A stretch of 64,000 bases of DNA, from assembly GCF_013415105.1 (NCBI RefSeq), contig NZ_JACCDF010000009.1, positions 109,276 through 173,275 of the forward strand, written 5' to 3'. Below the pieces are notes generated by a model, which worked only from the letters and a program-made list of their open reading frames with translations, was not told the origin of the DNA and ran no database searches. Both the position numbers and the translations under genes were made by a program. Of this stretch, positions 20,906 to 30,485 are shown in pieces (position 1 is the stretch's first letter; each line of letters opens with the position of its first letter). Origin of the DNA: Vreelandella salicampi. GTDB lineage: Bacteria; Pseudomonadota; Gammaproteobacteria; Pseudomonadales; Halomonadaceae.

Positions 20906-21992
20906 TTTCTGCGCGGGGCCGGCGGCCCTGCCTGCGGCAGTACTCGAGCGCGCGCAGGCGGAAATGCTTGATTACCAAGGGCATGGCCTCTCGGTAATGG
21001 AAATGAGCCACCGCAGCGATGATTTTATCGCCATCGCCGAGCAGTCAGAAGCCGATTTTCGTGCGCTGCTCGGCGTGCCGGATAACTATAAAGTACTGTT
21101 TTTGCAGGGCGGTGCTAGCCTGCAATTTTCGATGCTGCCGATGAATCTGTTGGGTCGCGGCGGCAGTGCTAATTTTGTTCATACCGGCATTTGGGGCAAA
21201 AAGGCACTGGCAGAAATTAACCACCTTGGGTTGCCGCACCATTTGGCGGCCAGCAGCGAGTCAAACGGACACACGGCAGTACCGCGTCAGGATGCGATCC
21301 AGGTAAGCGACGATGCCGCTTACCTGCATTTTACTTCCAACGAGACCATTGGCGGGCTGGCGTTTGATTACACGCCCAGTGCGCAGCGCCGCGATGGCAC
21401 TAACGTGCCGCTGGTGTGCGATATGTCATCGGATATTCTCGCTGCGCCGCTTGATGTGTCGGAGTACGGCGTCATTTACGCCGGCGCGCAGAAGAATATC
21501 GGCCCGGCAGGCTTGACGCTGGTGATCGTGCGCGATGATCTACTCGACCAGGCGCAGAGCCCAATACCGTCGCTATTTAACTATCGTGCCATTGCCGATG
21601 CGAACTCGATGGTCAATACGCCGCCGACTTACGCGTGGTACTTAGCGGGGCTGGTGTTCCAATGGCTGAAAGATGATATTGGCGGACTTGCGCAGATGGA
21701 GGCGATCAACCAGCGTAAAGCAGACAAACTTTACGCCGCGATTGATGCCAGCGATTTCTACGCCAATCCAATAGCAAAGCCTAACCGGTCACGTATGAAC
21801 GTACCGTTTGTGCTGGCGGATTCGGCGTTGGAAAGCGCCTTTTTAGCCGAGGCCGACAAAGCCGGGCTGTTAAATCTCAAAGGGCATCGCAGCGTCGGGG
21901 GCATGCGCGCCAGTCTCTACAATGCGGTATCGGAAGACGCCGTGGATGCGCTGATTGCCTTCATGGCAGATTTTGAACAGAGAAGGGGTTAA
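20889..21992 (+). CDS. serC: phosphoserine aminotransferase
   Basis: A 367-residue PLP enzyme making 3-phosphoserine from 3-phosphohydroxypyruvate, also used in pyridoxal phosphate synthesis. The N-terminus [12 protein letters not shown] is diagnostic; the PLP lysine lies in [13 protein letters not shown]. The ATG at 20889 lies inside gyrA (17-base overlap) with GGGAG four bases before it and AGGAGG at 20871-20876, so both ribosome sites are in gyrA coding sequence. pheA follows after seven bases. Confidence 0.97.
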   Translation: MTRHYNFCAGPAALPAAVLERAQAEMLDYQGHGLSVMEMSHRSDDFIAIAEQSEADFRALLGVPDNYKVLFLQGGASLQFSMLPMNLLGRGGSANFVHTGIWGKKALAEINHLGLPHHLAASSESNGHTAVPRQDAIQVSDDAAYLHFTSNETIGGLAFDYTPSAQRRDGTNVPLVCDMSSDILAAPLDVSEYGVIYAGAQKNIGPAGLTLVIVRDDLLDQAQSPIPSLFNYRAIADANSMVNTPPTYAWYLAGLVFQWLKDDIGGLAQMEAINQRKADKLYAAIDASDFYANPIAKPNRSRMNVPFVLADSALESAFLAEADKAGLLNLKGHRSVGGMRASLYNAVSEDAVDALIAFMADFEQRRG

Positions 21993-21999
21993 AGCCACG

Positions 22000-23091
22000 A
22001 TGTCTGACACTTCCGATAAGCTTGAAGCGCTTCGCCAGCGCATTGACCAGCTCGATAGCGACGTTCTGCGTCTCATCAGTGAACGCGCGAGCTGCGCGCA
22101 AGAAGTTGCCCGCGCCAAACTCGCCGATGACGCCTCGGCGGTGTTTTATCGCCCTGAGCGCGAGGCCCAAGTACTGCGTCGTATTATGGAGCTAAACGAT
22201 GGGCCGCTAGATGATGAAGAGATGGCCCGGCTGTTTCGTGAAATTATGTCCGCGTGTTTGGCGCTAGAGCAGCCGGTCAAGGTCGCGTATCTCGGCCCGG
22301 AAGGAACGTTCACCCAGCAGGCAGCGCTTAAACACTTTGGTGAAAGCGCGGTTAGCCTGCCGATGGCCGCGATTGATGAAGTGTTCCGCGAGGTGGAGGC
22401 GGGGGCGGTTAACTACGGCGTGGTGCCGGTGGAAAACTCCACCGAAGGCGTGGTTAACCATACGCTAGATACCTTCATGGAATCCTCCATCAATATCTGC
22501 GGTGAGGTGGTGCTGCGGATTCATCACCATTTGCTGGTGAGTGAGAATACCCGTCGAGACAAAGTCTCGCGCGTTTACTCGCACCCGCAATCGTTTGCCC
22601 AGTGCCGTAAGTGGCTCGATGCCCATTTCCCTCACGCCGAACGCGTGCCGGTGGCGTCCAACGCCGAAGCCGCCAAACTAGTGAAAACCGAGTGGCATAG
22701 CGCGGCGATTGCCGGCGATATGGCTGCGAAGCTATATGGCTTAGAGCGTGTGGCAGAAAAAATTGAAGACCGCCCCGATAACTCCACGCGCTTTCTGATT
22801 ATTGGCAGCCAAGATGTGCCGATGTCCGGCGATGACAAAACCTCGCTAGTGGTCGCGATGCGCAACCAGCCTGGTGCATTGCACGACTTGCTGGAGCCTT
22901 TTCATCGCCACCAAGTCGATATGACACGCCTGGAAACGCGGCCCTCGCGAACTGGTGTATGGAACTACGTCTTCTTTATCGATTTTAAAGGCCACTACGC
23001 CGAGCCGCATGTGGCCGCTATGCTCGAAGAGGTTCGTTTGCGCGCTGCCGATCTGAGGGTCTTGGGCTCTTATCCCAAGGGCGTGATGTGA
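22000..23091 (+). CDS. pheA: bifunctional chorismate mutase/prephenate dehydratase (P-protein)
   Basis: A 363-residue fusion: AroQ chorismate mutase (residues about 1-90, LRQRIDQLDSDVLRLISERA), prephenate dehydratase (from VAYLGPEGTFTQQAA, with VPVENSTEGVVNHTLD) and a C-terminal ACT domain for phenylalanine feedback (PGALHDLLEPF and TRLETRPS, a variant of the usual ESRP). The start at 22000 follows GAAGGGG. It overlaps the tyrA/aroA start by four bases, so translation is probably coupled. Confidence 0.96.
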   Translation: MSDTSDKLEALRQRIDQLDSDVLRLISERASCAQEVARAKLADDASAVFYRPEREAQVLRRIMELNDGPLDDEEMARLFREIMSACLALEQPVKVAYLGPEGTFTQQAALKHFGESAVSLPMAAIDEVFREVEAGAVNYGVVPVENSTEGVVNHTLDTFMESSINICGEVVLRIHHHLLVSENTRRDKVSRVYSHPQSFAQCRKWLDAHFPHAERVPVASNAEAAKLVKTEWHSAAIAGDMAAKLYGLERVAEKIEDRPDNSTRFLIIGSQDVPMSGDDKTSLVVAMRNQPGALHDLLEPFHRHQVDMTRLETRPSRTGVWNYVFFIDFKGHYAEPHVAAMLEEVRLRAADLRVLGSYPKGVM

Positions 23092-25376
23092 GCGTAGCGG
23101 GACCCAGTGCCGTTATGCCAAACCGGGTGAGCGAATCGCGGCTCTTGATCGTCGGGCTGGGGTTGATTGGCGGCTCTCTTGCGGCAGCGCTGCGTGAGGT
23201 GGGCTTTGACGGTAAGATCGCCGCCTGCGACCCCGACGCCAGCGAGATTGAGCGTGGCATCGACATGGGGTTGATTGATTCCGGCGGGACAGCGCTTTCC
23301 CAGCAAGCGCCGGGGGCGAGTATGATCGTGCTCGCCGTGCCGGTGCTGGCGATGGAAAGCGTGATGCGTGAGCTTGCCGACGTGCTGCCGGAGGATATGG
23401 CGCACGTGGTTATTACCGATGTGGGCAGTACCAAGGCGACGATCCGTGACTGCGCGCGTCGCGTGTTTGGCCGGGTGCCGCCGACGCTGGTGCTTGGCCA
23501 CCCCATCGCGGGTTCGGAAAAAAGCGGCGTGGCAGCGGCGAATCCCAAGCTCTATGTGAATCATAAGGTGATTCTTACTCCCGAGCCTGATGTCGATCCC
23601 GACGCGCTTACGCGCGTGCGCGCGCTATGGCAAGCAACAGGCGCCGAGGTGTTAGAGATGGACGTGGCACAGCATGACCATGTGCTGGCGCGTACCAGCC
23701 ATTTGCCGCATTTGTTGGCGTTTTCGCTAGTGGATACGCTGGCGCGCCAGGATCAGCGGCTGGATATCTTTCGCTATGCGGCGGGCGGGTTTCGCGACTT
23801 TACCCGTATCGCTGGTAGTGACCCGGTCATGTGGCGGGATATTTTTATTGCCAATCGCGACGCCGTGCTGGCGTCACTCGATGACTTCGAGGCCGGGCTT
23901 TCAAAGCTGCGTGCGGCCGTTGAAGCCGGCAACAGCGACGCGATGCTGGCCACGTTTGACCGTGCAAGCCATGCACGGCACTACTTTGAATCGCTTTTGA
24001 ACGATACCAGTTACCAGGCGGAATACTTAATGCAACCACAGGGTCAAGTGACGTACCGCGTGCGCCCAGGCGGCCAAGCCCAGGGCCGCTTGCGGGTACC
24101 CGGCGATAAATCGATTTCACACCGTTCGATCATGCTCGGCGCGCTTGCCGAAGGCGTAAGCGAGGTGAAGGGCTTTCTCGAAGGGGAAGATAGCCTAGCG
24201 ACGCTGCAGGCATTTCGCGAAATGGGCGTGGCGATAGAAGGCCCGCATCAAGGCCGCGTTACCATTCACGGCGTGGGCATGCACGGTTTGAAAGCGCCTT
24301 CCGGGCCGCTTTATGTGGGTAACTCCGGCACGGCGATGCGCTTGTTTGCGGGGCTCTTGGCGGGACAAGCGTTCGATAGCGAATTGACCGGTGACGCTTC
24401 GCTCAACAAGCGTCCGATGGGGCGGGTGGCTGACCCGTTGCGTCTAATGGGGGCCGTTATCGACACCGCCGAAGGGGGGCGGCCACCGCTTAACATCCAC
24501 GGTGGGGCAGCGCTGAAAGGCATCGACTATGATTTGCCGATGGCCAGTGCTCAGGTGAAATCCTGCCTACTTTTTGCTGGCATGTACGCTGAAGGTGAAA
24601 CCCGCGTGCGCGAACCTGCGCCGACGCGTGACCATACCGAGCGCATGTTGAACGGTTTTGGCTACCCGGTGCAGCGCGATGGCGATACCTGTTGGCTCGC
24701 CGGTGGCGGCAAGCTTACCGCCGGGCCAATCGATGTGCCTTCGGATATTTCGTCGGCGACGTTTTTCTTAGTTGCGGCGGCGATTACGCCTGGGGCGGAT
24801 ATCACTTTAGAGCACGTCGGCATTAATCCGACGCGTATCGGCGTGATCAATATCTTAACGCTGATGGGCGCAGATCTTACGTTGTCCAGCCAAGCGGAAG
24901 TCGGCGGTGAGCCGGTTGCGGATATTCGTATTCGCTACGCGCCGCTCAAGGGTATTGATATTCCCGCTGATCAGGTGCCGCTGGCAATCGATGAATTCCC
25001 GGCACTCTTCATCGCCGCCGCTAACGCCGAAGGCACGACTCGCCTGCGAGGTGCGGAGGAATTGCGGGTGAAAGAATCTGATCGTATTCAGGCTATGGCC
25101 GATGGCCTGGCGATACTGGGCGTTGAACATACGGTCGTAGAAGACGGCATCGATATCGTAGGTAATAACCGTGAAAATGTGCCGAGCTATGGCGGCGGGC
25201 GCATTGATAGCCTGGGTGATCACCGTATTGCGATGGCGTTCACGGTTGCCGCACTGCGCGCCGGTAATGAGATCGTGATCGACGACTGCGCCAACGTGGG
25301 GACGTCGTTTCCCAATTTCGTTGAGCTTGCGACGCGCATCGGGTTGGGAGTGAAGGTGGAGGGCGAAAATGGCTGA
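23088..25376 (+). CDS. fused prephenate dehydrogenase (TyrA) / 3-phosphoshikimate 1-carboxyvinyltransferase (AroA)
   Basis: A 762-residue bifunctional protein. Residues about 17-305 are TyrA with the NAD motif [17 protein letters not shown] and [11 protein letters not shown]. From about residue 319 it is EPSP synthase ([36 protein letters not shown]). All four class II EPSPS signatures occur: GDKS (339-342), SAQVK (487-491), RDHTE (514-518), NPTR (580-583). The residue matching E. coli P101 is L419, while that matching G96 remains glycine (G414). The GTG at 23088 overlaps pheA as GTGA with AAGGG six bases before it; an ATG at 23115 is the alternative. Similar fusions are known in Pseudomonas. 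It overlaps cmk by eight bases. Confidence 0.95.
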   Translation: MSVAGPSAVMPNRVSESRLLIVGLGLIGGSLAAALREVGFDGKIAACDPDASEIERGIDMGLIDSGGTALSQQAPGASMIVLAVPVLAMESVMRELADVLPEDMAHVVITDVGSTKATIRDCARRVFGRVPPTLVLGHPIAGSEKSGVAAANPKLYVNHKVILTPEPDVDPDALTRVRALWQATGAEVLEMDVAQHDHVLARTSHLPHLLAFSLVDTLARQDQRLDIFRYAAGGFRDFTRIAGSDPVMWRDIFIANRDAVLASLDDFEAGLSKLRAAVEAGNSDAMLATFDRASHARHYFESLLNDTSYQAEYLMQPQGQVTYRVRPGGQAQGRLRVPGDKSISHRSIMLGALAEGVSEVKGFLEGEDSLATLQAFREMGVAIEGPHQGRVTIHGVGMHGLKAPSGPLYVGNSGTAMRLFAGLLAGQAFDSELTGDASLNKRPMGRVADPLRLMGAVIDTAEGGRPPLNIHGGAALKGIDYDLPMASAQVKSCLLFAGMYAEGETRVREPAPTRDHTERMLNGFGYPVQRDGDTCWLAGGGKLTAGPIDVPSDISSATFFLVAAAITPGADITLEHVGINPTRIGVINILTLMGADLTLSSQAEVGGEPVADIRIRYAPLKGIDIPADQVPLAIDEFPALFIAAANAEGTTRLRGAEELRVKESDRIQAMADGLAILGVEHTVVEDGIDIVGNNRENVPSYGGGRIDSLGDHRIAMAFTVAALRAGNEIVIDDCANVGTSFPNFVELATRIGLGVKVEGENG

Positions 25377-26058
25377 GCAGGCACCGGTTCTTACCATTGA
25401 TGGCCCCGGCGGCGCGGGAAAAGGCACGATCAGTAGCCTAATGGCACAAACGTTAGGTTGGCACCTGCTGGATAGCGGCGCACTTTATCGTCTTACCGCC
25501 CATGCGGCCGCTAAGCACCAGGTCGCGCTGGATGACGAGCCCGCATTGGCTAAGCTCGCGGAACAACTTGACGTTGCCTTCCCGGTTGAACACGGCGCGC
25601 CTATGACATTGCTGGAAGGCGAAGATGTTGGCCGCGCGATTCGCACAGAAACCGCCGGCGAGCGAGCCTCTCAAGTGGCTGCGCTACCTGCGGTACGCTC
25701 GGCGCTTTTGCAGCGTCAGCGCGATTTTCGCCAGGCGCCGGGGCTGGTGGCCGATGGTCGCGATATGGGCACCGTGGTTTTTCGTGACGCCCCGGTGAAG
25801 ATTTTTTTAACCGCGAGTGCCGAAGAACGGGCACGGCGGCGGCATCTGCAGTTGCAGGAAGCCGGAGTGGATGCTAGTCTTTCGAGTCTTTTAGAGGAGA
25901 TTCAGGCACGCGATGCACGTGACACGCAGCGCGAAGTGGCTCCACTCAAGCCGGCAGATGATGCCATTACGCTTGATACCACGCGCCTGAGTATACCGGA
26001 AGTGGTAGATTGGATGACCGAATTGCTAACCAAGAAAGGCATAGCGTCCGGCGTTTGA
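25369..26058 (+). CDS. cmk: cytidylate kinase
   Basis: A 229-residue NMP kinase phosphorylating CMP and dCMP. It has the P-loop [10 protein letters not shown], the CMP-binding LLDSGALYR and [12 protein letters not shown], and the lid region [14 protein letters not shown]. The ATG at 25369 overlaps the aroA end by eight bases and follows GGAGGG. It is the last gene before the rpsA leader, the usual cmk-rpsA order of gammaproteobacteria. Confidence 0.97.
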   Translation: MAEQAPVLTIDGPGGAGKGTISSLMAQTLGWHLLDSGALYRLTAHAAAKHQVALDDEPALAKLAEQLDVAFPVEHGAPMTLLEGEDVGRAIRTETAGERASQVAALPAVRSALLQRQRDFRQAPGLVADGRDMGTVVFRDAPVKIFLTASAEERARRRHLQLQEAGVDASLSSLLEEIQARDARDTQREVAPLKPADDAITLDTTRLSIPEVVDWMTELLTKKGIASGV

Positions 26059-26177
26059 TTCTCCCTTGCGGCGCTTTCGAATCGGCGTCATGACGTGGCA
26101 GGGCACTTAACTCTTTGCGGTGAGCCCGGCTAGGTCGAACCAGCGTTAACGCCCTCGAAAGCAGAGTGACATTAGGC

Positions 26178-26215
26178 CCGTACTTGCTGGTGGTACGGAG
26201 AAGGCAGTTATGCCT
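26178..26215 (+). promoter_or_regulatory. structured rpsA leader (two small hairpins)
   Basis: The 184-base cmk-rpsA gap holds hairpin CCGTAC (26178-26183)/GTACGG (26193-26198) and hairpin AGGCA-GTTA-TGCCT (26202-26215), shortly before the rpsA ribosome site. In E. coli, S1 represses its own translation through a folded rpsA leader without a strong Shine-Dalgarno; these hairpins fit such a leader. Function is inferred. Confidence 0.4.
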
Positions 26216-26242
26216 CAACAACGTTGATCACGTAGGAAAACC

Positions 26243-27925
26243 ATGAGCGAAAGCTTTGCTGAACTGTTTGAACAGTCTCTTAACGACATCAATATGGAGC
26301 CAGGCGCCATCGTCGCGGCCCAGGTTGTCGACATTGACGGTGATTGGGTTACCGTTAACGCTGGCCTGAAATCTGAAGGTCAGATCCCCGCGGCACAATT
26401 CCGCGATGAAAACGGTGAGCTGAACATCGCCATCGGTGACGATGTACACGTTGCCCTGGAAGCCGTAGAAGATGGCTTCGGTGAAACGCGTCTGTCCCGT
26501 GAAAAAGCCAAACGCGCTGAAGCGTGGAAGATTCTTGAAGCAGCCTTCGAGAAAGATGAAATCATCAAGGGCGTGATCAACGGTAAAGTCAAAGGCGGCT
26601 TCACCGTCGAGGTAGACTCTATTCGTGCCTTCCTGCCGGGCTCTTTGGTCGATGTTCGCCCGGTTCGCGATACCGCGCACCTTGAGAACAAAGAACTCGA
26701 CTTTAAAGTTATCAAGCTCGATCCGAAGCGTAACAATGTCGTAGTTTCCCGCCGTGCCGTTCTCGAAGCCGAGAATAGTGCCGAGCGCGAAGCACTGCTT
26801 GCCACTCTGCAAGAAGGCCAGCAGATTAAAGGTATCGTTAAGAACCTTACCGACTACGGCGCCTTCGTTGATCTAGGTGGCGTTGATGGTCTGCTTCACA
26901 TTACCGATATGGCGTGGAAGCGCATCAAGCATCCGTCTGAAATCGTTGCCGTGGGCGACGAAATCAACGTGAAAGTGCTGAAGTTTGACCGTGAACGCAA
27001 CCGCGTATCGCTGGGTCTTAAGCAGCTCGGCGAAGATCCGTGGGTCAGCATCAAACAGCGTTATCCGGAAGGCACTCTCGTGCATGCCGTGGTAACCAAC
27101 CTCACCGATTACGGCTGCTTTGCCGAGTTGGAAGAGGGTGTCGAAGGTCTGGTTCACGTGTCTGAAATGGACTGGACCAACAAGAACATCCATCCGTCTA
27201 AAGTCGTTCAAGTGGGCGACGATGTCGATGTGATGATCTTGGATATCGACGAAGAGCGTCGTCGTATTTCCTTGGGTATCAAGCAGTGCACGCCGAACCC
27301 GTGGGAAACTTTCAACGCCCAGTACAACAAGGGCGACCGTGTTTCCGGCACCATCAAGTCGATCACCGATTTCGGTATCTTCATTGGTTTGGAAGGCGGT
27401 ATCGATGGTTTGGTTCACTTGTCCGATATTTCTTGGACAGAGACCGGCGAAGAAGCCGTGCGCCACTTCAAGAAGGGCGACGAAGCCGAAGCCGTTATCC
27501 TCTCTATCGACCCGGAGCGCGAGCGCATTTCTCTGGGCATCAAGCAGATGGATACCGACCCGGTTGCTGAGTTCCTGTCCGTTAACGACAAGGGCACTAT
27601 CGTGACAGGTCGTGTCGTTGAAGTTGACGCTAAAGAAGCGCAAGTTGAGCTCGCGACGGATGTTGTCGCCGTGCTGAAAGCGTCTGAAATTAGTGCTGAT
27701 CGTGTAGAGGATGCACGCAACGTACTGAACGAAGGCGATAGCGTTGAAGCGCGCATCGTTAGTGTTGATCGCAAGAGCCGTCAGATTAATCTGTCAGTGA
27801 AAGCGAAAGAGCAAGACGATACGCGTCAGAACCTGAAGAAAGTTCGTGAGCAAGAGCCGGAATCAGGTGTAGGTGGTCCGACCACTATCGGTGATCTGAT
27901 CAAGCAGCAGATGGGCCAAGACTAA
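26243..27925 (+). CDS. rpsA: 30S ribosomal protein S1
   Basis: A 560-residue RNA-binding protein that helps load mRNA on the 30S subunit. It shows successive S1 domains, with repeated signatures such as [39 protein letters not shown] and [19 protein letters not shown]. The N-terminus [10 protein letters not shown] is typical. Codon use is noticeably biased, as expected for a highly expressed gene. A strong terminator follows at 27983. Confidence 0.98.
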   Translation: MSESFAELFEQSLNDINMEPGAIVAAQVVDIDGDWVTVNAGLKSEGQIPAAQFRDENGELNIAIGDDVHVALEAVEDGFGETRLSREKAKRAEAWKILEAAFEKDEIIKGVINGKVKGGFTVEVDSIRAFLPGSLVDVRPVRDTAHLENKELDFKVIKLDPKRNNVVVSRRAVLEAENSAEREALLATLQEGQQIKGIVKNLTDYGAFVDLGGVDGLLHITDMAWKRIKHPSEIVAVGDEINVKVLKFDRERNRVSLGLKQLGEDPWVSIKQRYPEGTLVHAVVTNLTDYGCFAELEEGVEGLVHVSEMDWTNKNIHPSKVVQVGDDVDVMILDIDEERRRISLGIKQCTPNPWETFNAQYNKGDRVSGTIKSITDFGIFIGLEGGIDGLVHLSDISWTETGEEAVRHFKKGDEAEAVILSIDPERERISLGIKQMDTDPVAEFLSVNDKGTIVTGRVVEVDAKEAQVELATDVVAVLKASEISADRVEDARNVLNEGDSVEARIVSVDRKSRQINLSVKAKEQDDTRQNLKKVREQEPESGVGGPTTIGDLIKQQMGQD

Positions 27926-27982
27926 TACTTGTTAATTCAGGCGTCTTACTAAGATGCCGTCTTCAAGCAGTTAGGCTCAATC

Positions 27983-28012
27983 AAAACGTCGCCCGTTAGG
28001 GCGGCGTTTTTG
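27983..28012 (+). terminator. rho-independent terminator of rpsA
   Basis: AACGTCGCCC, loop GTTA, GGGCGGCGTT (one G-T wobble), followed by a T-rich stretch. It lies 58 bases after the rpsA stop. Confidence 0.88.
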
Positions 28013-28193
28013 TGTTTGGGGTGGTTTTCTTCGGTGCTCTACCGGTTATGTTATCTGGGCACTTCCGGTTTTTTTGTCAACGATTTTCAAGTCTCATGCT
28101 AAGAATGCTTCGTTAATGCTGTTTGTTAGCATCGATGATTTAACCTCGTTGCTTTATATTGCGCTTGCTGTATTGTCATATCGATTGGCTTTA

Positions 28194-28323
28194 TAGCGAC
28201 ATATAGTCGCTACCTGTTGTCCTTGGCTTCTATAGCCAAGGTGTTTAAACCTAGAAAAAGATAGCTATTATCCGTTTAAAACGGACTATACTGTTGTCAG
28301 TGGTATTATTTAAAGTAATAATA
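28194..28323. repeat. cluster of four short inverted repeats upstream of mvaT
   Basis: Within 130 AT-rich bases: TAGCGAC/GTCGCTA around ATATA (28194-28212); CCTTGGCT/AGCCAAGG around TCTAT (28221-28241); TCCGTTT-A-AAACGGA (28271-28285); and TATTATT/AATAATA around TAAAGT (28304-28323). TTTAAA cores recur at 28244, 28275, 28310 and 28329. The wider gap 27926-28463 holds no ORF. The repeats could be operators, nucleation sites for MvaT autoregulation, or leader RNA hairpins. Confidence 0.7.
28294..28322 (+). promoter_or_regulatory. candidate sigma-70 promoter of mvaT
   Basis: TTGTCA (28294-28299), 17 bases, AATAAT (28317-28322). A start near 28330 would give a leader of about 135 bases. The -10 coincides with one arm of an inverted repeat, so binding there could block transcription. 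Confidence 0.4.
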
Positions 28324-28463
28324 TGCGCGTATTTAAACGCACTTGAGTCTGCTTTTTCTAGCAAGATTGCGTAATCGCTTAAGTGCAAAGCTGAAACCGA
28401 GAATGTTAACGTCAATCCGTGCGCTATTTTTTGCGGCTTAAATGACACAAAAGGATGCCTAGA

Positions 28464-28838
28464 ATGTCCCTATTGAATGAATACATCCAGAAAGAACAGC
28501 AGCTAAAGCAACTGCAAGAAGACATGCAGCGTATGGAAGGTGATCAGCGCCTGAAGAGTGAGCTTGAATTCAAAGAGCGGCTTGAATCGCTGATGGAAGA
28601 GTTTGGCAAAGTGCCGGCTGACCTTATCGCGTTGTTTGATCCGAACGTTCGGCCTAATAACCAGAAGCAAATGAAGAGTAACGATGGTCGCCGTAAGCGC
28701 CGTCTTAAGATTTACAAGAACCCGCACACGGGAGAAGTCATCGAGACCCGTGGTGGTAACCACAAAGGCCTACGGAGCTGGAAAGAAGAGTACGGCGGTG
28801 ATACCGTCGAATCCTGGCTCGTGCGTATGGAAGACTAA
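28464..28838 (+). CDS. MvaT/MvaU-type H-NS-like nucleoid protein
   Basis: A 124-residue xenogeneic silencer, the length of Pseudomonas MvaT. The N-terminal coiled coil (SLLNEYIQKEQQLKQLQEDM) drives oligomerisation; the C-terminal DNA-binding domain has KIYKNPHTGEVIETRGGNHK, matching the MvaT region with the minor-groove-inserting GGN. The start is ATG 28464, eight bases after AAAGGA; an in-frame ATG at 28455 sits directly on the ribosome site. It probably represses AT-rich DNA, perhaps including its own upstream region. A terminator follows at 28914. Confidence 0.93.
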   Translation: MSLLNEYIQKEQQLKQLQEDMQRMEGDQRLKSELEFKERLESLMEEFGKVPADLIALFDPNVRPNNQKQMKSNDGRRKRRLKIYKNPHTGEVIETRGGNHKGLRSWKEEYGGDTVESWLVRMED

Positions 28839-28850
28839 TTTTCGCAGACG

Positions 28851-28886
28851 CGCTCACGAAGACTTAGTCGCTCACGAAGACTTAGT
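28851..28886. repeat. two perfect tandem 18-bp repeats after mvaT
   Basis: CGCTCACGAAGACTTAGT occurs twice head to tail (28851-28868 and 28869-28886), between the mvaT stop and its terminator. There are no spacers, so this is not a CRISPR. It may be a recent slippage duplication. Confidence 0.9.
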
Positions 28887-28913
28887 TTAGTATTGAAGAG
28901 CACGCCGTTGTGG

Positions 28914-28940
28914 CCGGCATTTCTCTGAAATGCCGGTTTT
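28914..28940 (+). terminator. rho-independent terminator of mvaT
   Basis: Perfect 10-bp stem CCGGCATTTC/GAAATGCCGG with loop TCT, followed by TTTT. It lies between convergent mvaT and the AraC-type gene. A-rich bases do not precede the left arm, so it acts mainly on the plus strand. Confidence 0.88.
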
Positions 28941-28980
28941 GCATTTGCCAGCCGATACGCAATAATGCCAATGAGATTAT

Positions 28981-29817
28981 CTACCCCGTTAACGGTAAAC
29001 GCAGCTCCATAGTACCTTTGCGCCATAAAATATACGGCGCGCTACCGCTGATATGAAACGGGGTGGCCTTGCCGGTTAAGTGACACAAGGCGTGTGTCAG
29101 CGCGCGTGAGAGCGCCGAAAGATCATTAAAGCAGGTGATAGCATAGTATTGCGGTGCTAACGTAATACGCCGGTAAGGCATAGGCAGAGAAGGGGTTAAA
29201 GGCAAGTCGTCTTGTGGCGTCAAGTAGAGGCCCACGTCGGTTCGCTGTTGCGCGGGTAATGACTCAATGACATGTGCATCGATTTTTTCCGTCAGCAAAT
29301 CGGGCAAGGCAATACTTGGCGTAGCGTTCTCCCAAGCCTTTGCCAGCGATGCTAATGGTTGCGCATGCCATTTGAGCGTGCCTAAATGGCTAAGTTGTGC
29401 AGGTGCTTTATAGAAGCGTTGCAGTATAATTTGTCGCTGCGGTTTTTTGACAACCCGAGTGATAAACCCGCTAGGCGGGCGTTGCCGATGAATAACTTGG
29501 CGTAATGCTTGTCGGAAATTACGTGGACTCACAGCAAAGTACTTGTGGAAAGCCCGTGAAAAAGAGGAGTGGTTATAATAGCCACATTCAAGAGCTACTT
29601 GCGCTATGTTTTTGGGGGTTAAAACTAATAACACCGCCGCGCGTTCTAGGCGGCGCTGGTCACGATAGGCACTGGGTGAGATGTGAAAGCAGTCGCGAAA
29701 TTGGCGCCTGACTTGTGAATCGGAATAGCCCAAATGGTTGGCAAGATCATTAATACTCAGTGGCTTACCGATGGTATCCTGAAGCCAAATTTCTGCCCGT
29801 GTCATCGCATTAAACAT
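28981..29817 (-). CDS. AraC-family regulator with C-terminal GyrI-like effector domain
   Basis: A 278-residue regulator. The N-terminal AraC domain has two helix-turn-helix units (INDLANHLGYSDSQVRRQFRD and NIAQVALECGYYNHSSFSRAF). The C-terminal part (about 125-278) looks like a GyrI/SOUL-type small-molecule-binding domain, as in Rob and BRcapable regulators with the same N-HTH/C-effector order. GGGAGG lies seven bases before the ATG at 29817. It is monocistronic with a 307-base upstream gap. Ligand and targets unknown; drug or stress response is a family-based guess. Confidence 0.82.
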   Translation of the reverse strand: MFNAMTRAEIWLQDTIGKPLSINDLANHLGYSDSQVRRQFRDCFHISPSAYRDQRRLERAAVLLVLTPKNIAQVALECGYYNHSSFSRAFHKYFAVSPRNFRQALRQVIHRQRPPSGFITRVVKKPQRQIILQRFYKAPAQLSHLGTLKWHAQPLASLAKAWENATPSIALPDLLTEKIDAHVIESLPAQQRTDVGLYLTPQDDLPLTPSLPMPYRRITLAPQYYAITCFNDLSALSRALTHALCHLTGKATPFHISGSAPYILWRKGTMELRLPLTG

Positions 29818-30124
29818 TTTTCGGCCTCCCGTGCGTCAGTCATGCAGGTGTGTTGTATTACCTGCTAGGCACCTTCCCGGTGCGTGCTTGTGTAAGCGTT
29901 TACCGCAGCGCTTTTGGCCCTAATGGCTAACGTTTGCGTCTAACACGTTATAACTAGAATAGATGTCACTGTGCGGTAGCGCACTAACCAGGCTCTTTAT
30001 GCGGGTTTTAGGGGGGCAAAGGCAAGTTTGATATGCACTTTTGCGCGTTTGCGCATAGTTTTTAGGATATTACCGCCTATTTAAGCAGTATGACTTCCTT
30101 TTCAGCAGGTGAAGATGAGAGCCG
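29818..30124. other. intergenic region, divergent AraC-type and 118-aa genes
   Basis: 307 bases with no ORF. It holds a hairpin GTGCG-GTAG-CGCAC (29971-29984) and a short inverted repeat GTAA-GCGT-TTAC (29892-29903). TAGAAT near 29954 could be a -10 element. Both flanking promoters must lie here; I cannot place them with confidence. Confidence 0.4.
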
Positions 30125-30481
30125 ATGAAATATCAAAAAGACCACAAGCCAATCGATGAGAGGGATAAGCTGCGTCAGTTTCGCGAGCTAGATGATGCGT
30201 TTGCTAACGCATTGCGCGAGCTTGATAACCCGGAAAACGGGTTCAATATTCCCACCGGCCCACCGGTACGCTCGCTAGATACCCTGGAAGAAGAAGAGCA
30301 AAAAGCGCGTGAAGAGGACCGTGCGGTGGCATTTCGGGAACGTTTTGATGCGCTTTTGGCCGAGTCGCCCATCGCACAGTCGGAGCTTCTCGCGTTGATT
30401 GAAACGCTGTTACGTGCGGGGCACTGGAAAGAGGGACAGGTGCCAAGAACTAAGGCAGTTGTGACGTCATCCACAGGCTGA
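30125..30481 (+). CDS. hypothetical protein, charged helical
   Basis: A 118-residue acidic, highly charged soluble protein. A Lys/Asp-rich N-terminus (KYQKDHKPIDERDK) leads to a helical segment, then an EEEEQKAREEDRAVAFRERF coiled-coil-like stretch and a shorter helix. No membrane segment or motif is seen. The ATG follows GATGAGAG, a moderate ribosome site. It ends four bases from the convergent Tus-like gene. Not recognised; no function assigned. Confidence 0.65.
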   Translation: MKYQKDHKPIDERDKLRQFRELDDAFANALRELDNPENGFNIPTGPPVRSLDTLEEEEQKAREEDRAVAFRERFDALLAESPIAQSELLALIETLLRAGHWKEGQVPRTKAVVTSSTG

Positions 30482-30485
30482 GGCA

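Noticed and set aside
26873..27643. 256-codon open frame antisense to rpsA
   Set aside because: Shadow of the biased codon use of rpsA; no start signal or recognisable protein.
28851..28886. Short repeats as a CRISPR array
   Set aside because: Only two head-to-tail copies without spacers and no cas genes.
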